Virus record (IMG/VR): IMGVR_UViG_3300032053_004772
Span: 1 to 64,000 of that record
Reading direction: 5' to 3' (one strand)
DNA from: a virus
Length of the DNA stretch: 64,000 bases
The notes below the pieces were generated by a model. The model had not been told where the DNA came from and searched no databases. It worked only from the letters and a program-made list of their open reading frames with translations. This document shows positions 14,941-23,324 of this stretch, one piece after another. The first letter of the stretch is position 1. Each line of letters begins with the position of its first letter. Made by a program: the position numbers and the translations under genes.

Positions 14941-17040
14941 GTGGATAGTCAGAAGAGAGCAACTGTATCTGTTTGTATTATTGCCAAGGATGAGGCAGCG
15001 ACAATCCAGCCGAGTCTGGAGAGTATTCGAGATCAAGTAGATGAAATCGTTGTCCTGGTGGACGACAGCACTACGGATGGTACTCTCTCGCTTGCGAAGA
15101 AGTATGCGGATGTAGTAAGCACGTTTCACTGGGAGAACGACTTCGCGAAGGCTAGAAATCTAGCGATCTCTCGCTGTACGAAGCAGTGGGTTCTCTCGAT
15201 GGATGCTCATGAGGTGTTGCATCCGAAATCGAAGCAGGTTCTTTCGGATCTGTTGAAAAGAGTTCTACCCGGTCTAGATCTCGCAGATACTCAGGTGTTC
15301 AGTGCTATGATCTACATGAACCCGGAAGGTACTGACATCGAGAGGTTGATTCCGACTACGTTCTTCTTGCAACCTCGACTGTTTCTGAACAACGGTAAGC
15401 ACAAGTACTACGGGCGAGTACATAACTGGTTGAACTCTGATCCGGACAGCGGATTGAAGCGCCCCGTGAACGAGCTCGTATTTGTTCACAAGAGGACGGA
15501 AGAAAACAGCGAAGTTCGGAAGAAGCAACGCGCTGTGATCAACATTCCGCAACTTCTTCTTGATGTCGAAGACATTAAGCGTGATAACGTTCCGAAGACG
15601 GATCCGAGGTATTCTCGTCCGTACTTCTATCTTGCGCAGACCTACTACGAGGTCGACGATCTAGATAACGCCTTAAAGCACTACAAGTTGTACTTGCAGA
15701 GATCGACATGGTTCGCGGAGCGAGCTCACGCCTATCTAATGCTTGGAGCGATCTATCAGCAGAGAAAGGATTATAAGAGCGCTCGTCAAGCGTTTCTGGA
15801 TGGTATGAAAGAGGACTGGGAGAGAGCGGAGTTTCCGTTGTCTCTCGGAAACATCTCGTGGGAACAGAAGGATTTGTATCAAGCGGAGCACTGGTGGAAA
15901 GCAGCTACCGAGATGAAGCCTCCGATGAACGGAATGTTCCTTGTCGGAGCTGCTTACACGTACGAACCGTACATGAAGCTCGCGATGCTGTACTCTACCG
16001 TGGGAGAGTGGTTCGAAGCAATTCAATCGGCTCAGAAAGCGATCTCTCTTGGTTGTACCAATCAAGACATGATCGGGAAGATCGACGTCTGGAAGACAAA
16101 AGCAGGGATGAAGCCGAACGCGAAGAACGTCATTCTGTACGATGAGAACAACGCGTTCACTTTTCTCGGAGGGATTCAATCTCATCTGAGTGAAAAAGGT
16201 TATAACGTAGCAACCTCGATAGTGTTCGATTCCGATGCCTCCAAGTGGGCCGATGTGATCTGGATTGAGTGGTGTGCCGCGAATCTGATGGAAGCTACCG
16301 CTCGAGAAAAGCCGGCGAATCAGAAATGGATCTGTCGATTGCATGGCTACGAGATCTTCAGCTCTACAAGAATGCTTCACACCGACTGGAGTAAGTTGGA
16401 TGTGTTGATGTTCGTTGCAGAGCACATTCGGCAAAGGTTTCTAGAGGTTTACTGGCTTCCAGACTCTGTGAAGACGGTCGTGATTCCGAACGGAATCGAT
16501 GTGAAGAGATGGAGTTTCGCAAAGCGAGAGTACTCCGACTCTAAGAATATCGGTATCGTGGGAATTCTTACAGATAAGAAGGGTCCTCAGATTCTTGCAA
16601 AGGTTATTCGACACTTCGCTGAGAAGCATCCAGAGTACAAGTTCTTGCTGCGATTCGATATACCACATCAACCGAGTGTAGAAGAGGGCGTGCTTCGATA
16701 CGATCTTCGCGACCTCCGAAATTGGGAATGGGTTCCTCGACAGGAATCTATGAACGTATGGATGGAGGATCTGAAGTACCTGATCTCTACTAGTACGTTG
16801 GAGAGCTTCAGTTACGTCGTCGGTGAGGCGATGACGAAGGGTATCAAACCCTTGATTCACGACTTCATGGGATCAAGAGATCTCTGGCCTCACGAGCTTA
16901 TCTGGAGAGATATAGAAGAGCTCGAGAAAGTGATTGCTGCTCCGTACGAATCTGACAAGTATCGACAGTGGGTAATCGATAAGTACTCTCTCGATAAGCA
17001 GATCGACAAGATCGTAGAACTGATCGAGGAGACGAAGTGA
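14941..17040 (+). CDS. Two-domain glycosyltransferase (GT2 + TPR + GT4-like)
   Basis: A 699-residue enzyme starting at GTG 14941 after AGAAGGAG. Residues 1-230 are a GT-A (family 2) domain with VSVCIIAKDEAATI, the LVDDSTTDGT nucleotide loop and SMDAHEVL where the metal-binding acidic motif lies. Residues about 220-370 are TPR-like helical repeats (YLAQTYYEVDDLDNALKHYK). From about 390 a GT-B (family 4-like) domain follows with VIPNGIDVKRW, GIVGILTDKKGPQ and a glutamate-containing SFSYVVGEAM donor site. It could add two sugars in sequence to a virion protein or glycan. First of six coupled genes. Confidence 0.8.
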   Translation: MDSQKRATVSVCIIAKDEAATIQPSLESIRDQVDEIVVLVDDSTTDGTLSLAKKYADVVSTFHWENDFAKARNLAISRCTKQWVLSMDAHEVLHPKSKQVLSDLLKRVLPGLDLADTQVFSAMIYMNPEGTDIERLIPTTFFLQPRLFLNNGKHKYYGRVHNWLNSDPDSGLKRPVNELVFVHKRTEENSEVRKKQRAVINIPQLLLDVEDIKRDNVPKTDPRYSRPYFYLAQTYYEVDDLDNALKHYKLYLQRSTWFAERAHAYLMLGAIYQQRKDYKSARQAFLDGMKEDWERAEFPLSLGNISWEQKDLYQAEHWWKAATEMKPPMNGMFLVGAAYTYEPYMKLAMLYSTVGEWFEAIQSAQKAISLGCTNQDMIGKIDVWKTKAGMKPNAKNVILYDENNAFTFLGGIQSHLSEKGYNVATSIVFDSDASKWADVIWIEWCAANLMEATAREKPANQKWICRLHGYEIFSSTRMLHTDWSKLDVLMFVAEHIRQRFLEVYWLPDSVKTVVIPNGIDVKRWSFAKREYSDSKNIGIVGILTDKKGPQILAKVIRHFAEKHPEYKFLLRFDIPHQPSVEEGVLRYDLRDLRNWEWVPRQESMNVWMEDLKYLISTSTLESFSYVVGEAMTKGIKPLIHDFMGSRDLWPHELIWRDIEELEKVIAAPYESDKYRQWVIDKYSLDKQIDKIVELIEETK

Positions 17041-18026
17041 TGAAGTTCACCATCGGGTTCGATCAGAGCGATCGTGCGAAACTCTTCGGTTACTGGACGG
17101 ATATCCTTAACACTCATCAGTGGAGTGGAGGAAAGTACTGTGCTCTCTTTGAAGAGAAGTGGTCGAAGTATACAGAGGTTCCGTCCGTAGCATTAGCGAA
17201 TTGGAGTAGCGCTGCCAAGATTCTGGTAGACTACTTTGGATTGAAGGGAAAGACGGTACTTGTGCCGTCGAACACGTTTATGGCTACCGCTGCGTGTTTC
17301 CTTAAAGAAGGTTGTCAAGTCGAGTTCGTCGATTGCAACAAAGACGATCTGTGTATGTCACTTGACGATCTAGGTAGGAAGAACCGGCAGTTCAAAGCCG
17401 ACGCAGTTGTAGTTGTGCACATCGGCGGACACATCGCGTTCCAGATCGCAGAGATTGCACAGTGGTGCAAAGAGAGAGGTGTGTTGCTGATTGAGGATTG
17501 CGCTCACGCTCACGGTGGTTTGTACCATGGAAAACGAGCCGGTTCGTGGGGTGATTGCGGAATCTACTCCTTCTATGCAACCAAGACGATATCCACCGGA
17601 GAAGGTGCGATGTTAGTCTCCTTTCGGAACGATCTACTCGAGTACGCTCGTGTTTATCGAGATTACGGTAAACCGACGTACGAGTTCCTGGGACTGAACT
17701 GCAGGATTTCGGAGTTCAACTGCGCACTGGGTTGTGTCGCGACGGACTCTCTGCAGAACATAGTCGACTGGAAGAACGAGTACGCGATCAAGCACTTGAA
17801 CGCTCAGTTTCCCAACCGTCTGATACTCCCTTCAGGAATGGTGTCGGGTCTGTACAAGTACATCGTATTCCAACAGATTGAGAAGTCGACCGGAAAGGTG
17901 TACTCGGACCCCTGTCACTTCTACATCAAGAAACCGTACGAGCTACCCAACACCGACTGGGTTTCTAAGAATCACTGGTGTGTACCTCTCTATTTTCGAG
18001 GTGAAGAAATGAGAGGTGACGCATGA
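17040..18026 (+). CDS. DegT/DnrJ/EryC1-family sugar aminotransferase
   Basis: A 328-residue PLP enzyme that transaminates nucleotide-linked keto-sugars to amino sugars. Visible features are NWSSAAKIL near the phosphate site, VPSNTFMATAACF, IEDCAHAHGG (the PLP-ring-binding Asp/His region) and YSFYATKTISTGEGAM, containing the Schiff-base lysine. It is somewhat shorter than the usual ~370 residues, with a reduced C-terminus. ATG 17040 overlaps the preceding stop. It supports synthesis of an amino-sugar donor for the neighbouring glycosyltransferases. Confidence 0.88.
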   Translation: MKFTIGFDQSDRAKLFGYWTDILNTHQWSGGKYCALFEEKWSKYTEVPSVALANWSSAAKILVDYFGLKGKTVLVPSNTFMATAACFLKEGCQVEFVDCNKDDLCMSLDDLGRKNRQFKADAVVVVHIGGHIAFQIAEIAQWCKERGVLLIEDCAHAHGGLYHGKRAGSWGDCGIYSFYATKTISTGEGAMLVSFRNDLLEYARVYRDYGKPTYEFLGLNCRISEFNCALGCVATDSLQNIVDWKNEYAIKHLNAQFPNRLILPSGMVSGLYKYIVFQQIEKSTGKVYSDPCHFYIKKPYELPNTDWVSKNHWCVPLYFRGEEMRGDA

Positions 18027-18946
18027 AGATTCTAGTTACTGGTGGAGGCGGTTTTATCGGTTCGCATCTCGTGGATAAGCTTCTAGCTCGCGGCAACGAG
18101 GTGTTCGTATTCGATCGCTCTATTCCTCCGAAGCCTCAATTCGGTGTGAAAGATTGGGGTCATAAAAACTGGTGGTATGGAGATCTGCTAACTGCGGAAT
18201 CGGTGCTACAGTGTGTAGAGGAACACAATCCTGATGTGATCTATCACCTCGCTGCGATTGCAGACGTGAATGAGGTGTTCGCGAAACCGGTAGAAGCTAC
18301 TCGGGTGAATGTGTTGTGTACTCAGCACATTCTAGAGGCTGCTCGAGCGGTGAAAGCTCACGTGATCTACGCAAGTACGATCTGGGTTTACAGCGACACG
18401 ATCGAATCGTCTGTAGATGAGTCTTCTCCGATATCGTTTCCGAGTCATCCGTATACCGTTGGGAAGTACGCTGGAGAGATGCTATGTCACGCGTACTTAA
18501 AGACGTACAACGTTCCGTACACGATCCTGCGCTTCGGCATTCCGTACGGTCCTCGAGCTCGTTCAGCAGCTGTGATCCCTTCTTTCGTTGCTAAGGCGTT
18601 CTCTGGACAGAACATCTCTATTACGGGAGATGGTTCGCAGTGGAGAGAGTTTGTTTACGTTGAGGATCTCGCGGACGGATGCGTTGCTGCTTTACGCTCT
18701 GAAGCAGTGAATGAGGTCTTCAACCTCAGTGGATCCGAGCGAACAACGATCCGAGATCTTGCGTTAATGGTTCAACATCTTGCTCCTTCTCCAATTCAGG
18801 TGTTCTTTACGGAGAGTAGGGCAGCCGACTTTAGGGGTGTGAAGGTCAGTAACTTCAAAGCAGAGAGGTTGCTAGAGTGGAAACCTCACACACCGTTTGT
18901 TGAGGGATTGCAGAAGTACATTGACTGGTATCGCGAGACACTTTAA
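18023..18946 (+). CDS. NAD-dependent nucleotide-sugar epimerase/dehydratase
   Basis: A 307-residue extended short-chain dehydrogenase. The Rossmann motif TGGGGFIGSH is at residues 7-16, and the catalytic YxxxK appears as YTVGK after ASTIWVYSD. The substrate-side IPYGPRARSAAVIPSF segment is typical of UDP-glucose 4-epimerase-like enzymes. It likely makes or interconverts the keto-sugar used by the preceding DegT enzyme. It overlaps its neighbours by 4 bases and 1 base respectively, so it is translationally coupled. Confidence 0.88.
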   Translation: MKILVTGGGGFIGSHLVDKLLARGNEVFVFDRSIPPKPQFGVKDWGHKNWWYGDLLTAESVLQCVEEHNPDVIYHLAAIADVNEVFAKPVEATRVNVLCTQHILEAARAVKAHVIYASTIWVYSDTIESSVDESSPISFPSHPYTVGKYAGEMLCHAYLKTYNVPYTILRFGIPYGPRARSAAVIPSFVAKAFSGQNISITGDGSQWREFVYVEDLADGCVAALRSEAVNEVFNLSGSERTTIRDLALMVQHLAPSPIQVFFTESRAADFRGVKVSNFKAERLLEWKPHTPFVEGLQKYIDWYRETL

Positions 18947-19827
18947 TGAAACTCGCGATTGTGTGTCGCGGTAATAGGCACTTTCTAGAGCCTCTTGAAA
19001 AACACTGGCGTCAGAAATACACTGTTGTAGAGGATCTGCAACTAGCTGATGTGGTCTATGTTGAGTGGGCAAACGAACAGTGCATTCGGGTTTCTCGAGA
19101 GGTTAACAAACGTAAGGTTGTCGTTCGAGTACTCGGCTCTGAGTACTATCAGTGGTTCTGGGCTAGATGCAATCGGGAGACGATTTACTCGTTTATCACA
19201 GAGAATCCTGAATGCGATCTATCGCCGTTTGACTCCGTGCACATTCCAGAGCCGATCAACACCGACTTCTGGATACCAACTGGTGACGCTGCAAAAAATA
19301 CCATAGTACATGTTGGTACTCTTGATCACAATAAAGGACAGTTGAACTTACTGCGAATTCTTGCTGAGAGATCTCGAGAATTTGACGAGGTACTGTTCGT
19401 AGGAAACTCGCAACCGAGAGATCCTGAGGGTGCTGTGAACGCTCGAAAGATTCTAACGCAGGTGATCTATCTAGCGAAAGACCTGCATCTTCTTAACGTT
19501 CGCTTCGTAGGACAGCTACCCCCCGATCGATTACGAGAGTTGTACAACTCTGCTCGAGTGGTAGTTAGTGTTTCGCAGAACGAGGGATGTCAGACCTCAG
19601 TGCAAGAGGCTTTGAGTTGCGGTCATAGTACGGTGTTGGTGCAAAACTGGATGGGTTCTCGGCAACTTTACCCTTCAGAGTGCATCTTCACAACCTCTTC
19701 GGAGTTCTGGAGGGTGATTGACCTGCCACAGCTTCGAAATCGACAGTGGGCTCTGGATCACTTCTCGTATCCGGTTGTTTTACCTAAATTAGACGCAGAA
19801 CTAGAGAGTGCGGCAAGCTGTTTATGA
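18946..19827 (+). CDS. GT4-like glycosyltransferase
   Basis: A 293-residue GT-B fold enzyme resembling the C-terminal domain of the 699-residue protein encoded upstream. Both share a VEW..N / IEWCAAN motif near the start, INTDFW / IDVKRW after the linker, and a MGSRxLxP phrase near the end. The donor-binding region reads HVGTLDHNKGQ and NEGCQTSVQEALSCG, whose glutamate is the usual sugar-nucleotide ligand. Probably arose by duplication within the cassette. Overlaps the radical SAM gene by four bases. Confidence 0.8.
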   Translation: MKLAIVCRGNRHFLEPLEKHWRQKYTVVEDLQLADVVYVEWANEQCIRVSREVNKRKVVVRVLGSEYYQWFWARCNRETIYSFITENPECDLSPFDSVHIPEPINTDFWIPTGDAAKNTIVHVGTLDHNKGQLNLLRILAERSREFDEVLFVGNSQPRDPEGAVNARKILTQVIYLAKDLHLLNVRFVGQLPPDRLRELYNSARVVVSVSQNEGCQTSVQEALSCGHSTVLVQNWMGSRQLYPSECIFTTSSEFWRVIDLPQLRNRQWALDHFSYPVVLPKLDAELESAASCL

Positions 19828-21062
19828 AAATTGCGTTCTTGTACATGAACATAGGTAGTGGAGTGGGAGTCGGATCTGGCTACGTATTCGCATCGATTCC
19901 CGACGAGCACGAGCGACACTTCTTCAACGTACCTCAATATCAGACTGCGTACGAGACTACGAGGTGGCTGCTGATTTCGAACTACGATCTGGTGATGATC
20001 TCGACGTCTACACTATTCGCTCCGCTCGCATTTCAAATTGCAGTTGCTGTACACTCTCACGTTCCTGTACTGCTTGGTGGCATTCACGCGATTATCTTCG
20101 GAGGTGAGCTGCTCCGAGATCATCCAGAATTGGATTACGTCTGTACTGGAGAAGGAGAGACCTTCGTTCAAGAGTTTCTGAAGAAGTGGAAAACTCCAGA
20201 GTTCTTCGAGATTCCAGGATTAGCCTATCGTAAAGGCACAGAGATCGTAGTAAATCCTGAAGGACCTCTAGAAGATCTCTCGAAGCTTCCTGAGTTTCCG
20301 TGGAAGGCCTTTCCGAAGTTGATGAACGAGCGCGGATTCATCTACTTTCACGTTGCTCGCGGTTGTAGATTCGCTTGTACTTACTGCGGAAACAGCGTCT
20401 GTCTTCGGAAGTACGGTCGCGCATACTTGCGACAGCGTCCTATCTCGAAAGTGATCGAGGAGATGCAGCACTTTCGAGACACCTATCATCCGAAGTTGTT
20501 CTTCTTTGAAGTTGAGGAGATGTTCTCCGAGCTCGATTGGGCTACGGAACTCTTTCAGGCGGTGAAGGATCAGGTAGGCGTACCGTACGGATGTATGGCT
20601 CGTTCGGAGAGCTTGAACGCGGATCTAGTCTCTTTCATGAAACGAACCGGCTGTGAGTACGTTGGAATTGGTGTAGAGTGCGGTGATGAGGACTATCGTC
20701 GATCTGTGCTGAAGCGATTTACGACTACGCAGGAAATCCTGGAGTCCTTCCGGCTTTGTAATGAGGCCGGCTTCCTTACGACCAGTTACAACATGATCGG
20801 TTATCCTACCGAACGAGATGAAGAAATCTGCCGGACTACGATTGCACTGAATCGAGAGCTGAATCCTGGAATCTTTCAGGTGACGTGGTTCTATCCGTTT
20901 CCAGGAACGGTGCTCGGTGATTACTGTCGAGAGAACAATCTGATCGACTTGAACAAGATTGGTCAGATGCACACTTATCACGGACAGGGTTCCGTGCTGA
21001 AAATGCATGGCGCAAAGCCAGCGGATCCACACGAATACCTTCGGTCACTAGGAGGATGGTAG
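19824..21062 (+). CDS. B12-binding-type radical SAM enzyme
   Basis: A 412-residue protein with an N-terminal cobalamin-type Rossmann domain (PVLLGGIHAI, CTGEGE; no clear DxHxxG, so B12 contact may be base-off) and a radical SAM core. Cluster cysteines are C181, C185 and C188 in ARGCRFACTYCG. The class commonly methylates unreactive carbons or makes C-C bonds on sugars, lipids and natural products. Within this cassette a sugar or glycan methylation/rearrangement is likely. Radical SAM enzymes other than QueE are uncommon in phages of this type. Confidence 0.85.
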   Translation: MKIAFLYMNIGSGVGVGSGYVFASIPDEHERHFFNVPQYQTAYETTRWLLISNYDLVMISTSTLFAPLAFQIAVAVHSHVPVLLGGIHAIIFGGELLRDHPELDYVCTGEGETFVQEFLKKWKTPEFFEIPGLAYRKGTEIVVNPEGPLEDLSKLPEFPWKAFPKLMNERGFIYFHVARGCRFACTYCGNSVCLRKYGRAYLRQRPISKVIEEMQHFRDTYHPKLFFFEVEEMFSELDWATELFQAVKDQVGVPYGCMARSESLNADLVSFMKRTGCEYVGIGVECGDEDYRRSVLKRFTTTQEILESFRLCNEAGFLTTSYNMIGYPTERDEEICRTTIALNRELNPGIFQVTWFYPFPGTVLGDYCRENNLIDLNKIGQMHTYHGQGSVLKMHGAKPADPHEYLRSLGGW

Positions 21063-21959
21063 ATGGGTGATTTGATCACAATCGTGATCCCAACGTATAA
21101 CGAGCGAGAAGACATGCTCAGAAAAGCGATTGAGACGGTTCTCAATCAGACGTATCCGGACATCGAACTGATTCTGGTAGATGACGGATGTACCGATAAC
21201 ACTCCAGAGATTCTGCAGGAGTATGCGGTAAGAGATAGTCGCGTTCGGGTGTTTCGTAGAGAACGAGATTCGGCCTTTCGCTCAATTGCTCAAGCCTTCA
21301 ATATCGGTTTAGAGAACGCTCGCGGTAAATGGTGGCATCACGATGCCGCTGACTGTTGGCACGAGTTAGATTGGGCGAAACGCTGTATGGACTTCATCAG
21401 AGGACGTGAGAATGAGGTTCTAGGTGTTCATACCAACTGGTGGGTGCATCACTTCGACGGAACAGTAGAGTTCGTTAACACCGGAGAGCGTTGGAGAGGC
21501 GATTGGTCGACCTTCCAGAACTATCAAGTGTACGACTCCTTCGGTGGAATGCTGTTCCGGATGGACGTCGCTAAGAAAGCAGGTCTTTGGGATCCTCGCT
21601 TTCCTAGACACCAAACTCGTGAGTGGACGTACAGAGTGTTGCGTCAGGGAGATCACGTCTACCTTCCGAGAGCGTTGTGGCACTTTGTCTTTCACGAACC
21701 GGATCAGATGAAACGTCGCGCATCTGTGAAGTATCGGATTCTCGCAGATCTGAAGAACGGCATCGATCCGGAGTGCGACCTTAGGATCTCTCTCGGTTCT
21801 GAGGACGGACGTTACGCGGTACTGGATGCGTGTAGAGCATTCTTCACCGATCCAGTTTGGGAGCCAGAACGTTTATCTGGAGTTACGAAGGATAGAATGG
21901 ATCGCTTGTTAGCGGTCTGTAACGAGGAGGCGAGTGAGTCGTGGCACAAGCAACCCTGA
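21063..21959 (+). CDS. Family 2 glycosyltransferase
   Basis: A 298-residue GT-A enzyme: TIVIPTYNERED, LVDDGCTDNTPEI for UDP-sugar binding, then HHDAADCWH in the place of the DxD metal site. The acceptor region FGGMLFRMDVAKKAGLWD and the catalytic-base segment HQTREWTYR follow. GGAGG precedes ATG 21063. Last gene of the glycosylation cassette; it overlaps the connector gene by 19 bases, showing the cassette is now fully integrated into the late operon. Confidence 0.85.
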   Translation: MGDLITIVIPTYNEREDMLRKAIETVLNQTYPDIELILVDDGCTDNTPEILQEYAVRDSRVRVFRRERDSAFRSIAQAFNIGLENARGKWWHHDAADCWHELDWAKRCMDFIRGRENEVLGVHTNWWVHHFDGTVEFVNTGERWRGDWSTFQNYQVYDSFGGMLFRMDVAKKAGLWDPRFPRHQTREWTYRVLRQGDHVYLPRALWHFVFHEPDQMKRRASVKYRILADLKNGIDPECDLRISLGSEDGRYAVLDACRAFFTDPVWEPERLSGVTKDRMDRLLAVCNEEASESWHKQP

Positions 21960-22363
21960 CCACTGTTGATTTACTCAAGCGCGATCTTCCGATGTTGAAG
22001 GATACTCCTGTCGGAGAAGCTGAACTTCAGAACAACATCGACGACGCTATCGATGTTGTCTACGACGACCTCTCAAAGTTCGTCGACTGGGATGAAGTCG
22101 AAGCTCTTTCAGCCGTTCCGCGTGTACTACAGCGTCTTGGACGCTATCAAGCAGCGATGCTTACGATCATCCGAAACTTTCACAGCGATGAGATCATGAT
22201 CGGAAGTGGTGAAGGCGAGAACTCCGTCTACAATCACTACAAGGGATTGTACACAAAGTTGCTCGAGCAGATCTCTTCCGGGGATATACGAATCCTTGAC
22301 GCAGAGAACGAGGAGTTGGAGCCGGAGGTACATCGACCACTCGGACCAGGGAGAATCATCTAA
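21941..22363 (+). CDS. Putative head-tail adaptor protein
   Basis: A 140-residue helical protein starting at GTG 21941. It has an N-terminal TTVDLLKRDLP segment and helices around ALSAVPRVLQRLGRYQAAML, like small connector proteins that bind under the portal. It is placed first in a connector / completion / terminator / tube order. No catalytic motif, so the function is inferred from position and size. Confidence 0.6.
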   Translation: MAQATLTTVDLLKRDLPMLKDTPVGEAELQNNIDDAIDVVYDDLSKFVDWDEVEALSAVPRVLQRLGRYQAAMLTIIRNFHSDEIMIGSGEGENSVYNHYKGLYTKLLEQISSGDIRILDAENEELEPEVHRPLGPGRII

Positions 22364-22825
22364 GTGGTCTCGGTTTCCGTAAACCTGAATGCTACTCCAG
22401 CGATGCTGAATTCGTTACGGAGTATTGTAACGAATCAACGTACGTACGGATTGTTTCGGAGCATGGCAAATCTGCTCTTTACAACGTGGTGGGCTGAGAC
22501 GTTTCGGAAGCAGGGTGCCCGGAGAGGCCATACTGCGTGGGTTCCTCTGAAGCCGGCGTACCAACGATGGAAGGTCGCTCATAAACGATCTCCGAAGATC
22601 ATGCAGTACTACGGACACTTACAACGTAGTGTTCAAATTCTTGAGGAGACCGCTACAACTCTTGTCTGGGGAACGAAGATTCCGTACTCTGAATATCATC
22701 AAGCTCCTACCGTGAAAGGACGACCCCCAAAACGCGAGTTAGTCTTCATCACAGATCAGGATACTCGCGAGATGGAGAGATTTATCGTAAAGTTCGCTGA
22801 GGCAATTCTGAACTCGAAGAGGTAA
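22364..22825 (+). CDS. Virion morphogenesis protein (Mu gpG-like head completion)
   Basis: A 153-residue basic protein starting at GTG 22364, immediately after the previous stop. The pattern of a tryptophan/leucine segment (WVPLKPAYQRWK), a GHLQRSV turn, YSEYHQAP and GRPPKRELVFI is characteristic of Mu gpG-like proteins, which complete the head or tail junction. Size and order support the call. Confidence 0.75.
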   Translation: MVSVSVNLNATPAMLNSLRSIVTNQRTYGLFRSMANLLFTTWWAETFRKQGARRGHTAWVPLKPAYQRWKVAHKRSPKIMQYYGHLQRSVQILEETATTLVWGTKIPYSEYHQAPTVKGRPPKRELVFITDQDTREMERFIVKFAEAILNSKR

Positions 22826-22828
22826 TCG

Positions 22829-23308
22829 ATGTCTAGTGCTACTCGTCGATGGATGGAAGATACGCTTACTACGGTCAAGGATTACTTTGATCGTTATCTC
22901 GATGTGAAGATCGATGTGATCGCGAACGAGCGTCAAGCTCAAGTTCCTCACATTCAGCACACTAACATCGGCGAGACAAAGACGATGGCGTTTCCTCGCA
23001 TCGAGCTTCTTCCTGATCGAACAGAGCATGATTACGGTTTTCCAAATCAGCCGCTGACTTATCCGTGGCTGAGTCATAACTTGGTCGTTTGGGTAGAGTA
23101 CTCGTCCGGGAGTCTGGAGTCGGTGAGATCGACACTGATGCGGATCGTTGAAGCGATTAACCGAATCACAGAGGACGATGATACGTATGGCGGACAGATT
23201 GTAGACGTCAGATTAGGTGTAGAGGACTACACACCGATGATGGAGGATCAAGAGAACAAGAAGATGATCCAGGGAGTATCTATTCAACTCACGTGTCGTA
23301 CACGTTGA
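22829..23308 (+). CDS. Putative tail terminator protein
   Basis: A 159-residue alpha/beta protein between the morphogenesis gene and the tail tube gene, where the tail terminator normally lies. The middle shows alternating strands (NLVVWVEYSSG) followed by a helix (STLMRIVEAINRI) and a final strand pair, compatible with the gpU-like fold. No motif is decisive, so the call is positional. Confidence 0.6.
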   Translation: MSSATRRWMEDTLTTVKDYFDRYLDVKIDVIANERQAQVPHIQHTNIGETKTMAFPRIELLPDRTEHDYGFPNQPLTYPWLSHNLVVWVEYSSGSLESVRSTLMRIVEAINRITEDDDTYGGQIVDVRLGVEDYTPMMEDQENKKMIQGVSIQLTCRTR

Positions 23309-23324
23309 GTAGGAGGAAAATAGG

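Noticed and set aside
15736-16434. 232-codon open frame on the minus strand
   Set aside because: Lies inside the two-domain glycosyltransferase gene, whose frame has clear motifs. It has no supporting start signal.
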